Positions 43,216-54,329 of a stretch of 64,000 nucleotides of DNA are shown piece after piece; the stretch's first letter is position 1; every line of letters begins with the position of its first letter. The DNA comes from Costus lasius (taxonomy: Eukaryota > Streptophyta > Magnoliopsida > Zingiberales > Costaceae). The stretch is from assembly GCA_027563935.2 (NCBI GenBank), contig CM050451.1, positions 104,807,565 to 104,871,564 on the forward strand. The letters are read 5' to 3'. The translations under genes were made by a program, and so were the position numbers. Below the pieces are notes generated by a model. The model searched no databases, was not told the origin of the DNA, and worked only from the letters and a program-made list of their open reading frames with translations.

Positions 43216-43402
43216 TGGGCTCAGGCGAGGGCGCGAATCAGAGAGGGATGGGGGAACTTAGGGATCGGCGAAAGGGGTGAAGGCGAGCTAGGGTTTTCAC
43301 GGGGTGAGGAAATGGGGCGAGGTGGTGAGGTGAAGGGCGCGGGCAGGTCGAAGGGTTTAAGAAGCCAGGGCATTTGAAGTTAAGTGAGAGGCCCCACCGA
43401 AA

Positions 43403-43720
43403 GTCTCGGGGCGAGGTTGTGTTCACCGGGTGCCCCGAGGAACATTCTGTGCCAAACTGGGACTTCATGCTTTCCGCTGTGAAATCTGCCCTCAGAAAAT
43501 CCACGGCCGAGGTTGCGATCTCTGGGTGACCCGAGGAAGATTCTGTGGAAAACTCAACTTGTACTGAAAAGTCGTCTCAAAGGGTCTGAAATTCCACAGG
43601 CCGAGGTTTTAATCACCGGGCGGCCCGAGGAACTTTCTGTGGAGAACGAAACTCTTAACTTAGAATGCAGCCTGTGCAAACCACGGGCGTGGCGGTAATC
43701 GCCGGGTCGACCGTGGAATT
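43403..43720. repeat. Four GC-rich inverted repeats upstream of the ORF1-like gene
   Basis: Related units start near 43405, 43501, 43594 and 43681, about 87-96 bp apart. Each has short inverted arms around a CCGAGGTT..ATC..CCGGG core: CTCGGGGC/GCCCCGAG, CCACGG, CCACAG/CTGTGG and CCACGG/CCGTGG. A related unit is in the LTRs (40371-40405 and 48691-48725). They lie 190-510 bp upstream (minus strand) of the ORF1-like start. Confidence 0.7.
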
Positions 43721-44860
43721 CTGGGAATAATGCAATTAGCTCCCGATTGCACCCAGATCATCCCTGAACAATAATAAACACGTAATTAGATTTCATAAAG
43801 CTATAAAATAGAGTAAATCCTAATTTTACCACAGAACCATCTCAATACAATTAATGGGCAATGCTAAGTCCAGAAGTCATGAGATACTCCTCTCTAAACT
43901 TTGGCATAGTGAACAGCTGACTCAACCGACTCATACGAGAAGAGATTTAAAGTAGGCAATTGGCAACAACATCGAAATACCAACACAAATCAAAGACTAA
44001 GAAAGAAATTATGAATCCAAACAGCAGTTGAAGCCGTCTCGATGCAGCAGGTTGAGAATGGTATGACATATTCAAGAAATCTCCAAGGAATCAGCACCAT
44101 ACCAATTAGTACCAATTCAAACAGCAAGCGGCAATACCATGGTATGTTACAGGGATAAGCTAGAGTGGGTGAGCAAAGGATTAATAACTCTAATCAGCCG
44201 CTCAATACCAACTCAACGCACAGAATACCATGGTAGATAGCAAGATAAGCACATACTCAATTAATCAACATAGAGGAACACAATACCATCCCGATACCAT
44301 TGAGCTATATTACCAAGCGCAAGCTGCCACAAACATTGGCAAAGTAGAAGCATAGCTCAGTAACCCACATGGAAAGAACTAAAACTGGTAGGTGACGAAT
44401 ATCATCAAGATCCCATCCTACACCTCCCAAGCGCCACAGATGTAAACAGTGAGCAGCAACACCATTAACTAGGCTACCAAATGGATCGGAAAGGTGAGTA
44501 CACAGCGGGTAGACTTACAAGGAGAAAGTGGAAATCGAGCAAACGATCAACAATATCAAAATACCGGTTCAATACCAGTCTCAGCACAATAATTGAAAAT
44601 AGCAAGTGATGATACCATGGAGTAATCTACCAAAAAGATGTAGCAAGGTGCACTCATAGTAAAGCAAACCACCCAAAGAGAGTAGAAGTAGGCAAATGAT
44701 CGATAAGTCAAAATACCATCATAGCCCCAACAAATCAAAATACCATTAAGCTACGTACCAAAAGGTGAAAATACCATTAAACAAATTACTGAAAGAACTA
44801 GCAAGAGAAAGGGAAAGAGCTTGGGTTGCCTCTCAAGAAGCGCCTTTTTAAGGTCTTTGG
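43721..44860 (-). other. Noncoding stretch of the minus-strand Athila-type element
   Basis: No domain is visible. The sequence has many degenerate repeats of AATACCATNGAGCTA, AATACCAGTTCAATACCA and AGCAAGTGATAATACCATGG type, spaced roughly 40-90 bp, across 44080-44780. Confidence 0.6.
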
Positions 44861-44878
44861 CTTGATCCTAGTGTCATG

Positions 44879-46030
44879 TCAAGGTGGATCTAGGGGGTTG
44901 GAAGGATAGACAACGCTCCGCTTCTCATGTGGCTCATGAACAAAGTTGTGCATTGGGCTTGATACAATCCCCCCAAACTGACTGGATATTTGCCCATGAA
45001 GAACTCTCAAAACACCATGGTTAGGACCTTGCCCAGGATGAACACTTACAGCCACAGTCCCATTTCCAGCTTCTAAACCATGATCACGACCAATAGTCAC
45101 AGGTGGTTTGATCAATCTTTCATCATCCATCTGCCGATCTACCCGAGAAGCACCTGATGGCCTATCTATAGTCCTCCCAAGACCAGGACCTGGTGGTCTT
45201 CCATCACCTGGTGCTTCACCAGGTCTTCTGCTCTTTGGAATCAATCGAGTCTGAAGGCCATATCTCCTAATTACTTTACTGGTAAAGCACATAGCAAAGG
45301 TCAATAACCTTGATACCAATGCTACTTCAGTTTCCCTTCCAACGCTACAGAACATTTCATTTTGCAAAATGTCTTCTTCTACTAGATTAACTTCAACAAG
45401 CATATCCATAGATTGTTCTATTAAATCATATTTAAGGAAGTACAGTGCCAACTGCATCTGGCGGAAACAAGCTTTGCTAGGGTCCCAGCCATTTGCCAAA
45501 CAGGTACGTTTAGTCTCATTAGGCCTTCAAACAAGAGAACTCTATCTAAAACATCTGTTTGCCAAGGTATCAATAGCTCTCTAAGTTTGCTTACTTTTAA
45601 CATGTTCTTGGTATCAGATTTGTTGTAAGCAAAACCATTTGGACTCCAATGCCTGCTTGACCTTGCTGAGATTGCAGAAGGATCAGAAGTTAAGTCTGTG
45701 CCTTTCTTGGGCAATGAAACTGGCTGTTCAGAGCCTAATTTAAGCAGCAATTGGCTATGCTCGTTAGGGTTGATCTCTATCTGTTTTTGAGTGGTAACAG
45801 TTTCATTGGCAGCAATGTTCAATGGATTAGGGGTTTCTGCCTCAGCAGCATGCATGCCAATTACCACAGGGGCTGATGACAAGGTTGTGTCATACTTCTC
45901 ATTTTGTAAAGCCACTGGTGGCTTCATAGTTATTTGTACTGCTGTGGGCAAAGATTCAGAAGCAAGAAATCCCTCAAATTTAACACTTTCACGATTGCCA
46001 CGGAGAGGTGTTGTGGATGTATATTTGCCA
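44879..46030 (-). pseudogene. Segment resembling captured host exons inside the retrotransposon
   Basis: Two overlapping minus-strand frames (45951-45421 and 45499-44879) do not look like gag, protease or ORF1. The first encodes AISARSSRHWSPNGFAYN and LRELLIPWQTDVLDRVLLFE; after a one-base shift the second encodes NGWDPSKACFRQMQLALYFL, KYDLIEQSMDMLVEVNL and TFAMCFTSKVIRRYGL. This composition is that of a normal cellular helical protein; it recalls the C-terminal region of plant spatacsin-like proteins, though I am not certain. The last part (PGDGRPPGPGLGRTIDRPSG, ISSQFGGIVSSPMHNFVHEP) looks like a different source. No introns interrupt the first part, which suggests capture through RNA. Confidence 0.5.
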
Positions 46031-46035
46031 CTAGG

Positions 46036-47193
46036 TTAGGTGCTCACTATGAATTGGTTCGTCAAAAGTAACCGAGTTGGTACCGTATCAAGTCCCGCAT
46101 TTACCATCTCCGGTAAAGTGGAATTTGAGCTTAAAAGTTCATACCCCAAGTCATCCGGTAATGGTGTGAATTCAACCTCTTTTTCATCCTTTACTGCGGT
46201 AAGTGGCTGTTTGAGGTTGAGACACTCCAAGGGGTTCAAGTTGCAGAGAGAGATAGTATTCGGTGGTTGGGAGCACATTACCACTTCAGATTTAGCATCT
46301 TCTTCTTTTTCATTTCCAGGTAGGCATTCCTCCAAAGGATCAGAATTGTTGATAATGGTGTGCAAGCTGTCCAACTCGTCCTCCACAATATCTACACTAT
46401 TGTAAGTCTGGAATTGGCGATCAACCTTCTTCTTCACTAATCTTTGTGGAAAAGGAATAGCCGGTACATAAGGTGGTGGTGGTATGTATGCCGGTTCCTT
46501 GTTTTTCTCTTGTTCATCATCAGGTCCTTCTATACCAACCTCTTCTTCCCTTAAGGTTTTCGGCTCGTAGTCTTTTTCCATATCCAAATTTACCTTAGGC
46601 TCATCTTGTTGCTTCCCACTACGCGTAGTAATAACATTGTAGTGCTCTCTAGGGTTGGCCTCGGCTTGTTGCACAATTTGGTCTTCAAGCATCTTACTTC
46701 GTGTAGTCAACATGCCAACTCGAGATGCTAGTTATTGGATGGTCTCGTTCCTGCGTTCATTCAGTTTAGCTTGACTAGCCATGAAACTTTCAAGCATGGA
46801 TTTCAAATTTGACTTTACCGGTTGAGGTTGCTGCCATTGTTGTTGGAAAGAATAGTTTGGGTTGCTACTCCACCAAGGATCATATGTGTTAGAGTATGGA
46901 TCATATTGCGTACTTGATGGAAAACTATTGAGTGCATTCACATGATCCGGTGCAAAGTCCCTGAAAGGAGGAGGTCCCATTTGGCAATCGGCTGAGAAAT
47001 GTCTTGATGTACCACAACTCTCGTACGAGGTACTATAGGCGGTGGCGGAGTTCAATCCAAAAGTGTCAAGCTTGTGAGCTAGAGTCTCTAATTTGGCAAC
47101 TATTGAGCTCACTGCATCAAGTTCAATTTCACCACCTGCCCTATATGGTACTACCCTCTCAGTTGACCACTGGTGGTAGTTCATCTTTTTCAA
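46036..47193 (-). pseudogene. gag: Athila-type gag, C-terminal part
   Basis: Two frames in one register (47193-46732 and 46713-46036), split by a single TAA. It starts at MNYHQWSTERVVPYRAGGEI, the sequence that follows the capsid domain in the plus-strand element's Gag. It has a zinc-knuckle-like CGTSRHFSADC and a Tyr/Gln-rich stretch, then NVITTRSGKQQDEPK and YVPAIPFPQRLVKKKVDRQF, which match the gag-protease linker. The capsid domain is missing: only about 280 bp separate this start from the primer site. No protease follows. It cannot make a capsid and must have relied on Gag from elsewhere. Confidence 0.75.
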
Positions 47194-47475
47194 GAAATTC
47201 TTTCTGAGCTGGCTGCCTTAGACTTAGCTTTTCTATGGCGTCGGAAGGTCTTTTCAATTTCAGGATCTGCAAGTGCTAGTTCTCCCGACCGTAGAGTCCT
47301 ACGCATAAACCAAGTAAGTTCAAAGGCAACCTTTCCAATTAACAAAAAGATATGCAGTGATTATCAGAAATGTAAAAAGAGATTAACACTAAATAACAAA
47401 AAACTAAATAAGCTAAAAGAAAGAAAAATGTCTAGTCTAGCAATAACGCAACCGTGTCAATATTGATAAATTTGG

Positions 47476-47493
47476 TCCCCAGAAACGGCGCCA
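47476..47493 (-). other. Primer binding site, tRNA-Asp type, minus strand
   Basis: On the minus strand TGGCGCCGTTTCTGGGGA, six bases after the 5' LTR end at 47500. Same type as at 29267, with differences only in the middle. Confidence 0.9.
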
Positions 47494-47499
47494 AAAACT

Positions 47500-48921
47500 T
47501 GATAGGAGAATTCCGCAAGTATACGGACTATCGAAGTAATAAATATGTATCGATCCCACAGGGACCAAATACCAAGTACCGACTGGTTAGATTATCGCAA
47601 GCTAGACGATCCTTTAGTGGTTTTGAAATGGTTGCTAAGATCTAAGATTAAACTAAACAGGAAATCAAAGTAACTAAGGATAGATGCAGGGTAATTGCAC
47701 GATGAAAGATATAAGTATGAAAATGATCAGGGTTAAGGTCCACCGCCTTGATACTTTATGCACGGATGAATAACTATGATCAACACCCTCTCCTAAGTTC
47801 TAGAGCAATCCTAAAAGTGCACATTGTCCCCTCCCGGGGATGCAACGAGGTGTTTAATAGGCTAGATGTCTACCTCCGTAGTACGTCTACCCAAGTAAAC
47901 CCAAATGAGCTCCGGATTGTGTACACTTTCTCATCATAAGAGTTGTCCTCTCCCAAGGATGCAACTAGGTATTTCCATGGCTAACCGCCTACCTCCGTAG
48001 TACGCTTACCCGAGTAAACCCTTAAAGCACAAGATAGTGGACACTACTCGTGTGCAATCACCCACTCCCGTGGGATGATTGACATACCTCTCCCTAGACG
48101 TTCCAATACCCGGACGTGCCTCCCAGCAATACCGAATATCTAAAGCATGAAGATGACAAAACGACAAGCTTCATTCAACAAGTGCAACTAGAGAAAGTAG
48201 AACATTCTAGGGTTTAACAATGCAAGTTATCATCCATACATAAAGCATTCAAGGGGCTTCACTCAGCCCTGAAATACGGTTTAAGCTACACAAATCATGA
48301 TACAAAGCCAAGTCTGCGAATATCCCAATACATAATCCATAGAAAGCGAATGTAACAAAATAAATGAGAGGAGGAAGATAGGACTCCCTCAAAGAGTAAG
48401 GATCTGCTCGAAGCTTCTAGGGCTCCCGCCGCCAAAAGCTCTCCTCTTCCCTCCGTTCAAGCTCTAGTTTCGCTCCCTTGCTCGGCCGTTGCTTTCGCCT
48501 TACGTCCGCTGTCTCCAATCAAAAATTTTTCTGTCCCCCTTTTTCCCCTCCTCACGTGAATAGGGTTTTTGTCCTCTTTCTGTGTTTTCCTTTGTTGAAT
48601 TCCACTTCTGCCCCTCTTTAGCCTTCCATCTGACGTGGATAAGTCGAGGGTTGAAACCTGGAAAAATCGGCGTCTGGCGACTCAGAAGTCTCGGGGCGTG
48701 ATTCCGGTCGCTGGGTGGGCCGTGGTTTTAGCTGTGAATACAGGTTTGGCTGAAAATAGTGGCATTCCCTCGCTTTTCCCCTGAAATGAAGCAAAAACAC
48801 AAAAGAGTGTAGATTCCATAGATATTGCAATAATTCCATATAAAGCAGGTGTAAATGCCAAAATAGTGATGAAATACCAATGGAAATAGCGTATAAATTC
48901 CTATATAAAAACCACTTAACA
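47500..48921 (-). repeat. 5' LTR of the minus-strand Athila-type element
   Basis: 1422 bp, nearly identical to 39183-40602. Contains TGATAGGAGAATTCCGCAAG at its plus-strand left end, TCGATCCCACAGGGACC, and one GC-rich inverted repeat at 48691-48725. Confidence 0.9.
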
Positions 48922-48926
48922 ACGCC

Positions 48927-50176
48927 CAGCCCAAATTAAGCCATGCACGTCACCTATTTGCCATGGAACTATGCGCCCAACCCCGAAAAATCGAAACCGA
49001 AGTCGGATCTAATTTCAAAATTCTAGCCGCTCGTCGAGTTTCCATTGACCAGGTCAACGCCTCAGAGCGAACACCGATTTCTCTGCATCATCTTCACGCC
49101 TTCGAATGAACGCCGCCTGCATTCGCTCGTCGGCTGCCAACGCCGGAGAAGATGGACGGGTAGGGGCGTGCGGCGGGCCGAAACCTGCGTCTAGCCTCAG
49201 CCTACGTCGTCGCACCGTCGGAAGCAGCCGGAGATGGTGAAGAAGGAAATGTCACTGGAAAATACATGGGAAGCGGAGCTCGCGGGAGAAGACAACCAAG
49301 CTAGGGAAATTTACGTTCGATTGATCAGGTCGAACCTACATAAACCCTACAAGCTTCACTCAAGCTCCCTCTCGTCGACGGCACACTCACCGTGGACTTT
49401 ACAGGTTTCCCTCCTCGCCGGAAACCTCCTCGTCGCCGCCTGCGACCGCATTAGTGCCACCGCTCTAGGAAGAGACCTCGCCGGCCTCTCTTCGTCGCCC
49501 TCCCGGCGATGGTATTAGGGCCGGAACCCTAGAACAGGGGAGGGGTAGCGGACGTTCTCCGCGCCACCTAGATGCTGCCGCTGCTCGGGGGAGGCGGACG
49601 AAGTGCACTGCCGGTGGCTCCGGTCCCGCCTCCCCCTCCTGGTGCTGGACGGAGCTGGAACGCTAGCCACGACGAAGCTTCGTTGACCTTTAAAGGCAGG
49701 GGAAGCCATGCTTCCCTTCTGATCACCGAAGAAGCCTTGGACCTCCTCTCCTCCTCCCCTTGCCGATCGTCCGCATGGAGCTTTAAGGATGAGGGAGACG
49801 ACACTCGTCTTAGAAAGCAACCCCCTACCAGCCGGCGTTCCCAACTGGGGCTTCTGCCAATCCCGTCGCCGGATTTGCAGCCGCCTCGTCCGCGATCGAG
49901 TCCGCCGTCCGCGCCGACGACAGGCCTCGCAGATCTCGGTCGCAGTCTTGTCCGAGACCCCACCGGAGATCCAGCAGTCGTCGATGCCGGAAACGTCGCT
50001 GGAGTCCTCGCCTTTGATCCGCCACAATCGTCGCCGGAATAATTGATGCTGCCTACATCGATTTTGTCCGTGTTGGCGATGCACGATTTTTTGTTCCGGG
50101 CCGGCAATAGTGTACATGGATTGGGTCGGGTGGCCCAATCTTCTTTGGTCCAATCCAAGTGACTTTGTGCATCACA
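48927..50176 (-). repeat. 5' LTR (main part) of the small non-autonomous element
   Basis: With 39174-39182 it rebuilds a LTR of about 1259 bp. The long GC-rich frames here (49515-50153, 49568-50251, 49572-50042) overlap one another on both strands and carry no known domain, so they are not annotated as genes. Confidence 0.82.
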
Positions 50177-50181
50177 CTGAG

Positions 50182-51232
50182 CATCATGGGAAGGGATGGG
50201 CGAGCATCTTTGGAGGTAGACAATGGCTTGCGGCGGACACAAAATGGGCAATGAGCATCGTCTGGTCTAGATCGCATGTCGACGACATTGCCTGTGGATG
50301 GAACAGAAGGAGACAGCGAGGGACCTGGCTTGAGATGTGCTCTACCTGTTGTCCAGTCATCACGTGGGTGTGGCTGGATGAGCAGTGGGAGAGACCAAGT
50401 TGCCTATAAGAGGGGGCGGCCCGGTGAGCTCGAGAGGAAGAATGAATAGGACTGAGGAGGACGAACGACTGAATCAAAGGAACGACGACGTTCTGGCGAT
50501 CTAAACTCGCCTAAGAATGACGCCGTTGCTCCACCTCTTGCTTCTCCTCTTCTCGTCTCCGAACTCAGTGTGTGACCACCCGACGAGGACTTGCAACATC
50601 CTCTCGTTGGTGCTCTATGGTGTGGGTGGCGTGGTATGGAGCGACGCGAATGCCGGTGAACCCTCCCTCCTTCTTTCGATGTCTTCTCCCTTCACATGCG
50701 GCTTCGCCAACCATGGGCCGACGACCTCAGGCGGAAGCCGAGGCTAGGCGTGTGCGGGTGTCGCCCTGACAATAAAAATGCTGGCGGCAACTTCGCTCGT
50801 CAGTGAGGGAACCGACGGCCGCGCTCGTCGGAGGACACGTGTGCAAGCATGGGCGTGAACACAGGCAGGTGTTGATTGAAATCAGGCATGGTCCCGGAAT
50901 TAGTCTTGAGTGCGGACGCAGGCGAGTGGAGTTACAGGTTTGGATCTGATGAAGATATAAATCTCATGTTTTCTATTCGATTTTATACGCTAACGCGGAT
51001 TTTCTCTCTCCTCTCTCTCTCTCTCTCCTAGATTGGATGAAGGTCGGAACCCCTCGGAGGCTGAGGGAAGCGCGTGTGGGTGTGTCCCTGCTGGTCTCGC
51101 TAAACCTGAATGAATTGCTAATTTAGTTCCTTGCGTGAGATTTTAATAAATTCGGGCTCTGCGTGACTATGAAATTTATTGTAATAATAAATTAAGCTGA
51201 TTCATTATATTTATATGAAATAGGGCATCACA
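50182..51232 (+). repeat. 3' LTR fragment of the outer element
   Basis: Matches 25930-26500 over 50182-50720, then continues about 500 bp to GGGCATCACA (51232). Contains a short (CT)n run at 51002-51029. The CTTAT duplication follows at 51233. Confidence 0.8.
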
Positions 51233-51237
51233 CTTAT

Positions 51238-51613
51238 TATCATAATAGGTGTAGGGGAACATTAACTTAGGGTACAATTTAAATAAGCACACACCATACA
51301 CTACCTTATTTTAGAAAGATAGTGATGTACGTTTAGCCGTTTGTCCTTCTTGATTTACATAGTCTATGCTATTTTCTAGATTATCAAGATCTAACATCTC
51401 TCAAAGTGTTAAGTATTTTACTTTGGTACTTGAAGCCTCAATTGTATCTTTAATTTAGTAAGACAATTCACTTTAGAACCACAGTGGGTTAGGATAATAT
51501 AGTTTAGTTCAAAAGTAGGGTATCATCATTCATTATTTTGCTTTTATGTCATAAGCTAACAACAAGTATCATTTATGTAACTTCCAAAAAGAAAATATAG
51601 GCATCTCTTCTTC

Positions 51614-51654
<41 letters not shown>

Positions 51655-51944
51655 GGATTTTTTTCCTCTAGATTACCAATACTACTCTTACTTTTTATAT
51701 AGATAAATGGTTAGAAAGACTTGAAGAAATACTAGTGAGAGAACCATAGAATTTTCAAAAATATCTAAATCAAGATAAAGAGAGCCATATGTGGTTACAT
51801 TTATAAAAATTCGAGCTAAATTGGTGAGAATTCTTCAAACTAAACCAAAACAATTATTACTCTAGTTAAATTGCGTAATGTAATTAAACAATTTTCTTCA
51901 AACTAAACCAAAATTTTGACCGTGAGAAAGGCAAGTTGCTCGGC
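51238..51944. other. Intergenic AT-rich DNA with (TA)n microsatellite
   Basis: A (TA)n run of about 33 bp lies at 51618-51650. No gene or other repeat is seen. Confidence 0.6.
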
Positions 51945-51952
51945 CATCTATC

Positions 51953-52472
51953 TAGGGGTGTTAACCGAACCGTGAACCTAAATCCTGCCCCAAACCGATT
52001 AGAACGGTTCGGCTATATTATAAATTATTTTCGAACCAAAAAATCGGTTAATCGATTAACCGATTTTTTCGTTCGATTAACCACTGGTTTTTGGTTAACC
52101 GATTAAGTAAATTTTTTTCTCTAATAATATTAAATATGTAAAATATAACCTATATATAATATTAAACATTATTATTTAATAATTAAATATATAAAATAAT
52201 TAATTTTTAAATTATAGTCAAATAGGACCTACTATCTCACAAAATAATGTCTAACAATTGTACTAGATGAACAGTCAATTTGTAAACTTAGGCTATATAT
52301 ATATATATTTGGTTGATTTGATTAACCGGTGATAATTTTTTCCCCAAACCGTAACCAAACATAATCATAAATTTATAAGATACAAATCAATTGTGAATGG
52401 ATCCATTAACAGCTAGTTTTGTTCGATTTGATTGATTAATCATGATTTTTTAGTTTTTTTTTAACACCCCTA
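51953..52472. mobile_element. hAT-like MITE upstream of the Rab gene
   Basis: A 520-bp noncoding element with ends TAGGGGTGTTAACCG and (right) TTAACACCCCTA as inverted repeats. Flanks CATCTATC (51945-51952) and CATTTATA (52473-52480) match at 6 of 8 bases, as for an aged 8-bp hAT duplication. The interior has repeated GGTTAATCGATTAACCG and AACCGAACC-type words, mostly near the ends. It ends about 215 bp before the Rab start codon, so it may affect that promoter. Confidence 0.65.
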
Positions 52473-52565
52473 CATTTATAAGGTAAGATGTGCCACCGGA
52501 ACTTTAGACCACTAACAATTTTTTTTATCACATTTTCAGGCCGCGGCGAATAATTGGGAAAATAA

Positions 52566-54300
<1,735 letters not shown>

Positions 54301-54329
54301 CCGAAACAGGCTGTAAGCGTTTCTTACTT

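Larger units (their letters stand above)
39183..48921 (-). mobile_element. Second Athila-type element without RT/RNase H/integrase, minus strand
   Basis: It is flanked by perfect duplication ACGCC (39178-39182 and 48922-48926) and lies within the 5' LTR of the small element. On the minus strand it starts TGTTAAGTGG and ends TCCTATCA; LTRs are 47500-48921 (5') and 39183-40602 (3'). Minus-strand order: tRNA-Asp primer site, gag C-terminal part, an insert resembling host coding sequence, inverted-repeat cluster, Athila ORF1-like gene, purine tract, LTR. The LTRs differ at only about 8 of the first 350 bases, so it is the youngest element in the nest. No RT, RNase H or integrase is present. Confidence 0.9.
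37053..50176 (-). mobile_element. Small non-autonomous LTR element with noncoding interior, minus strand
   Basis: It is flanked by a perfect duplication CTGAG (37048-37052 and 50177-50181). On the minus strand the LTR starts TGTGATNCACAAAGTCACTTGG-like and ends GGGCGTGACA. LTRs are 37053-38307 (3') and 39174-39182 plus 48927-50176 (5', split by the inner element). The interior is only 866 bp (38308-39173), with an initiator tRNA-Met primer site and a GGTGGGGGAGAA tract but no coding domain. It resembles a TRIM or small LARD-type element that depends on a chromovirus-like partner. The LTRs differ at about 11 of 110 bases. Confidence 0.85.
25553..51232 (+). mobile_element. Outer Gypsy-type LTR element of the nested cluster
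   Basis: It starts TGTTAGGCCCAAGG at 25553 and ends GGGCATCACA at 51232, flanked by a perfect 5-bp duplication CTTAT (25548-25552 and 51233-51237). Its two LTRs share about 25925-26500 with 50182-50720. The interior keeps only the C-terminal end of gag, a 50-bp tandem repeat and noncoding sequence. Two younger elements are inserted (27701-36999 and 37053-50176). Without them it is only about 3.3 kb, so it had lost pol before they arrived. The 5' LTR lacks its 3' end and the 3' LTR lacks its 5' end. Confidence 0.85.

Noticed and set aside
49515..50251. Frames of 212 and 227 aa in GC-rich sequence
   Set aside because: They are in the 5' LTR of the small non-autonomous element; the other LTR copy (37640-38270) breaks them at other places, and composition alone explains their length.
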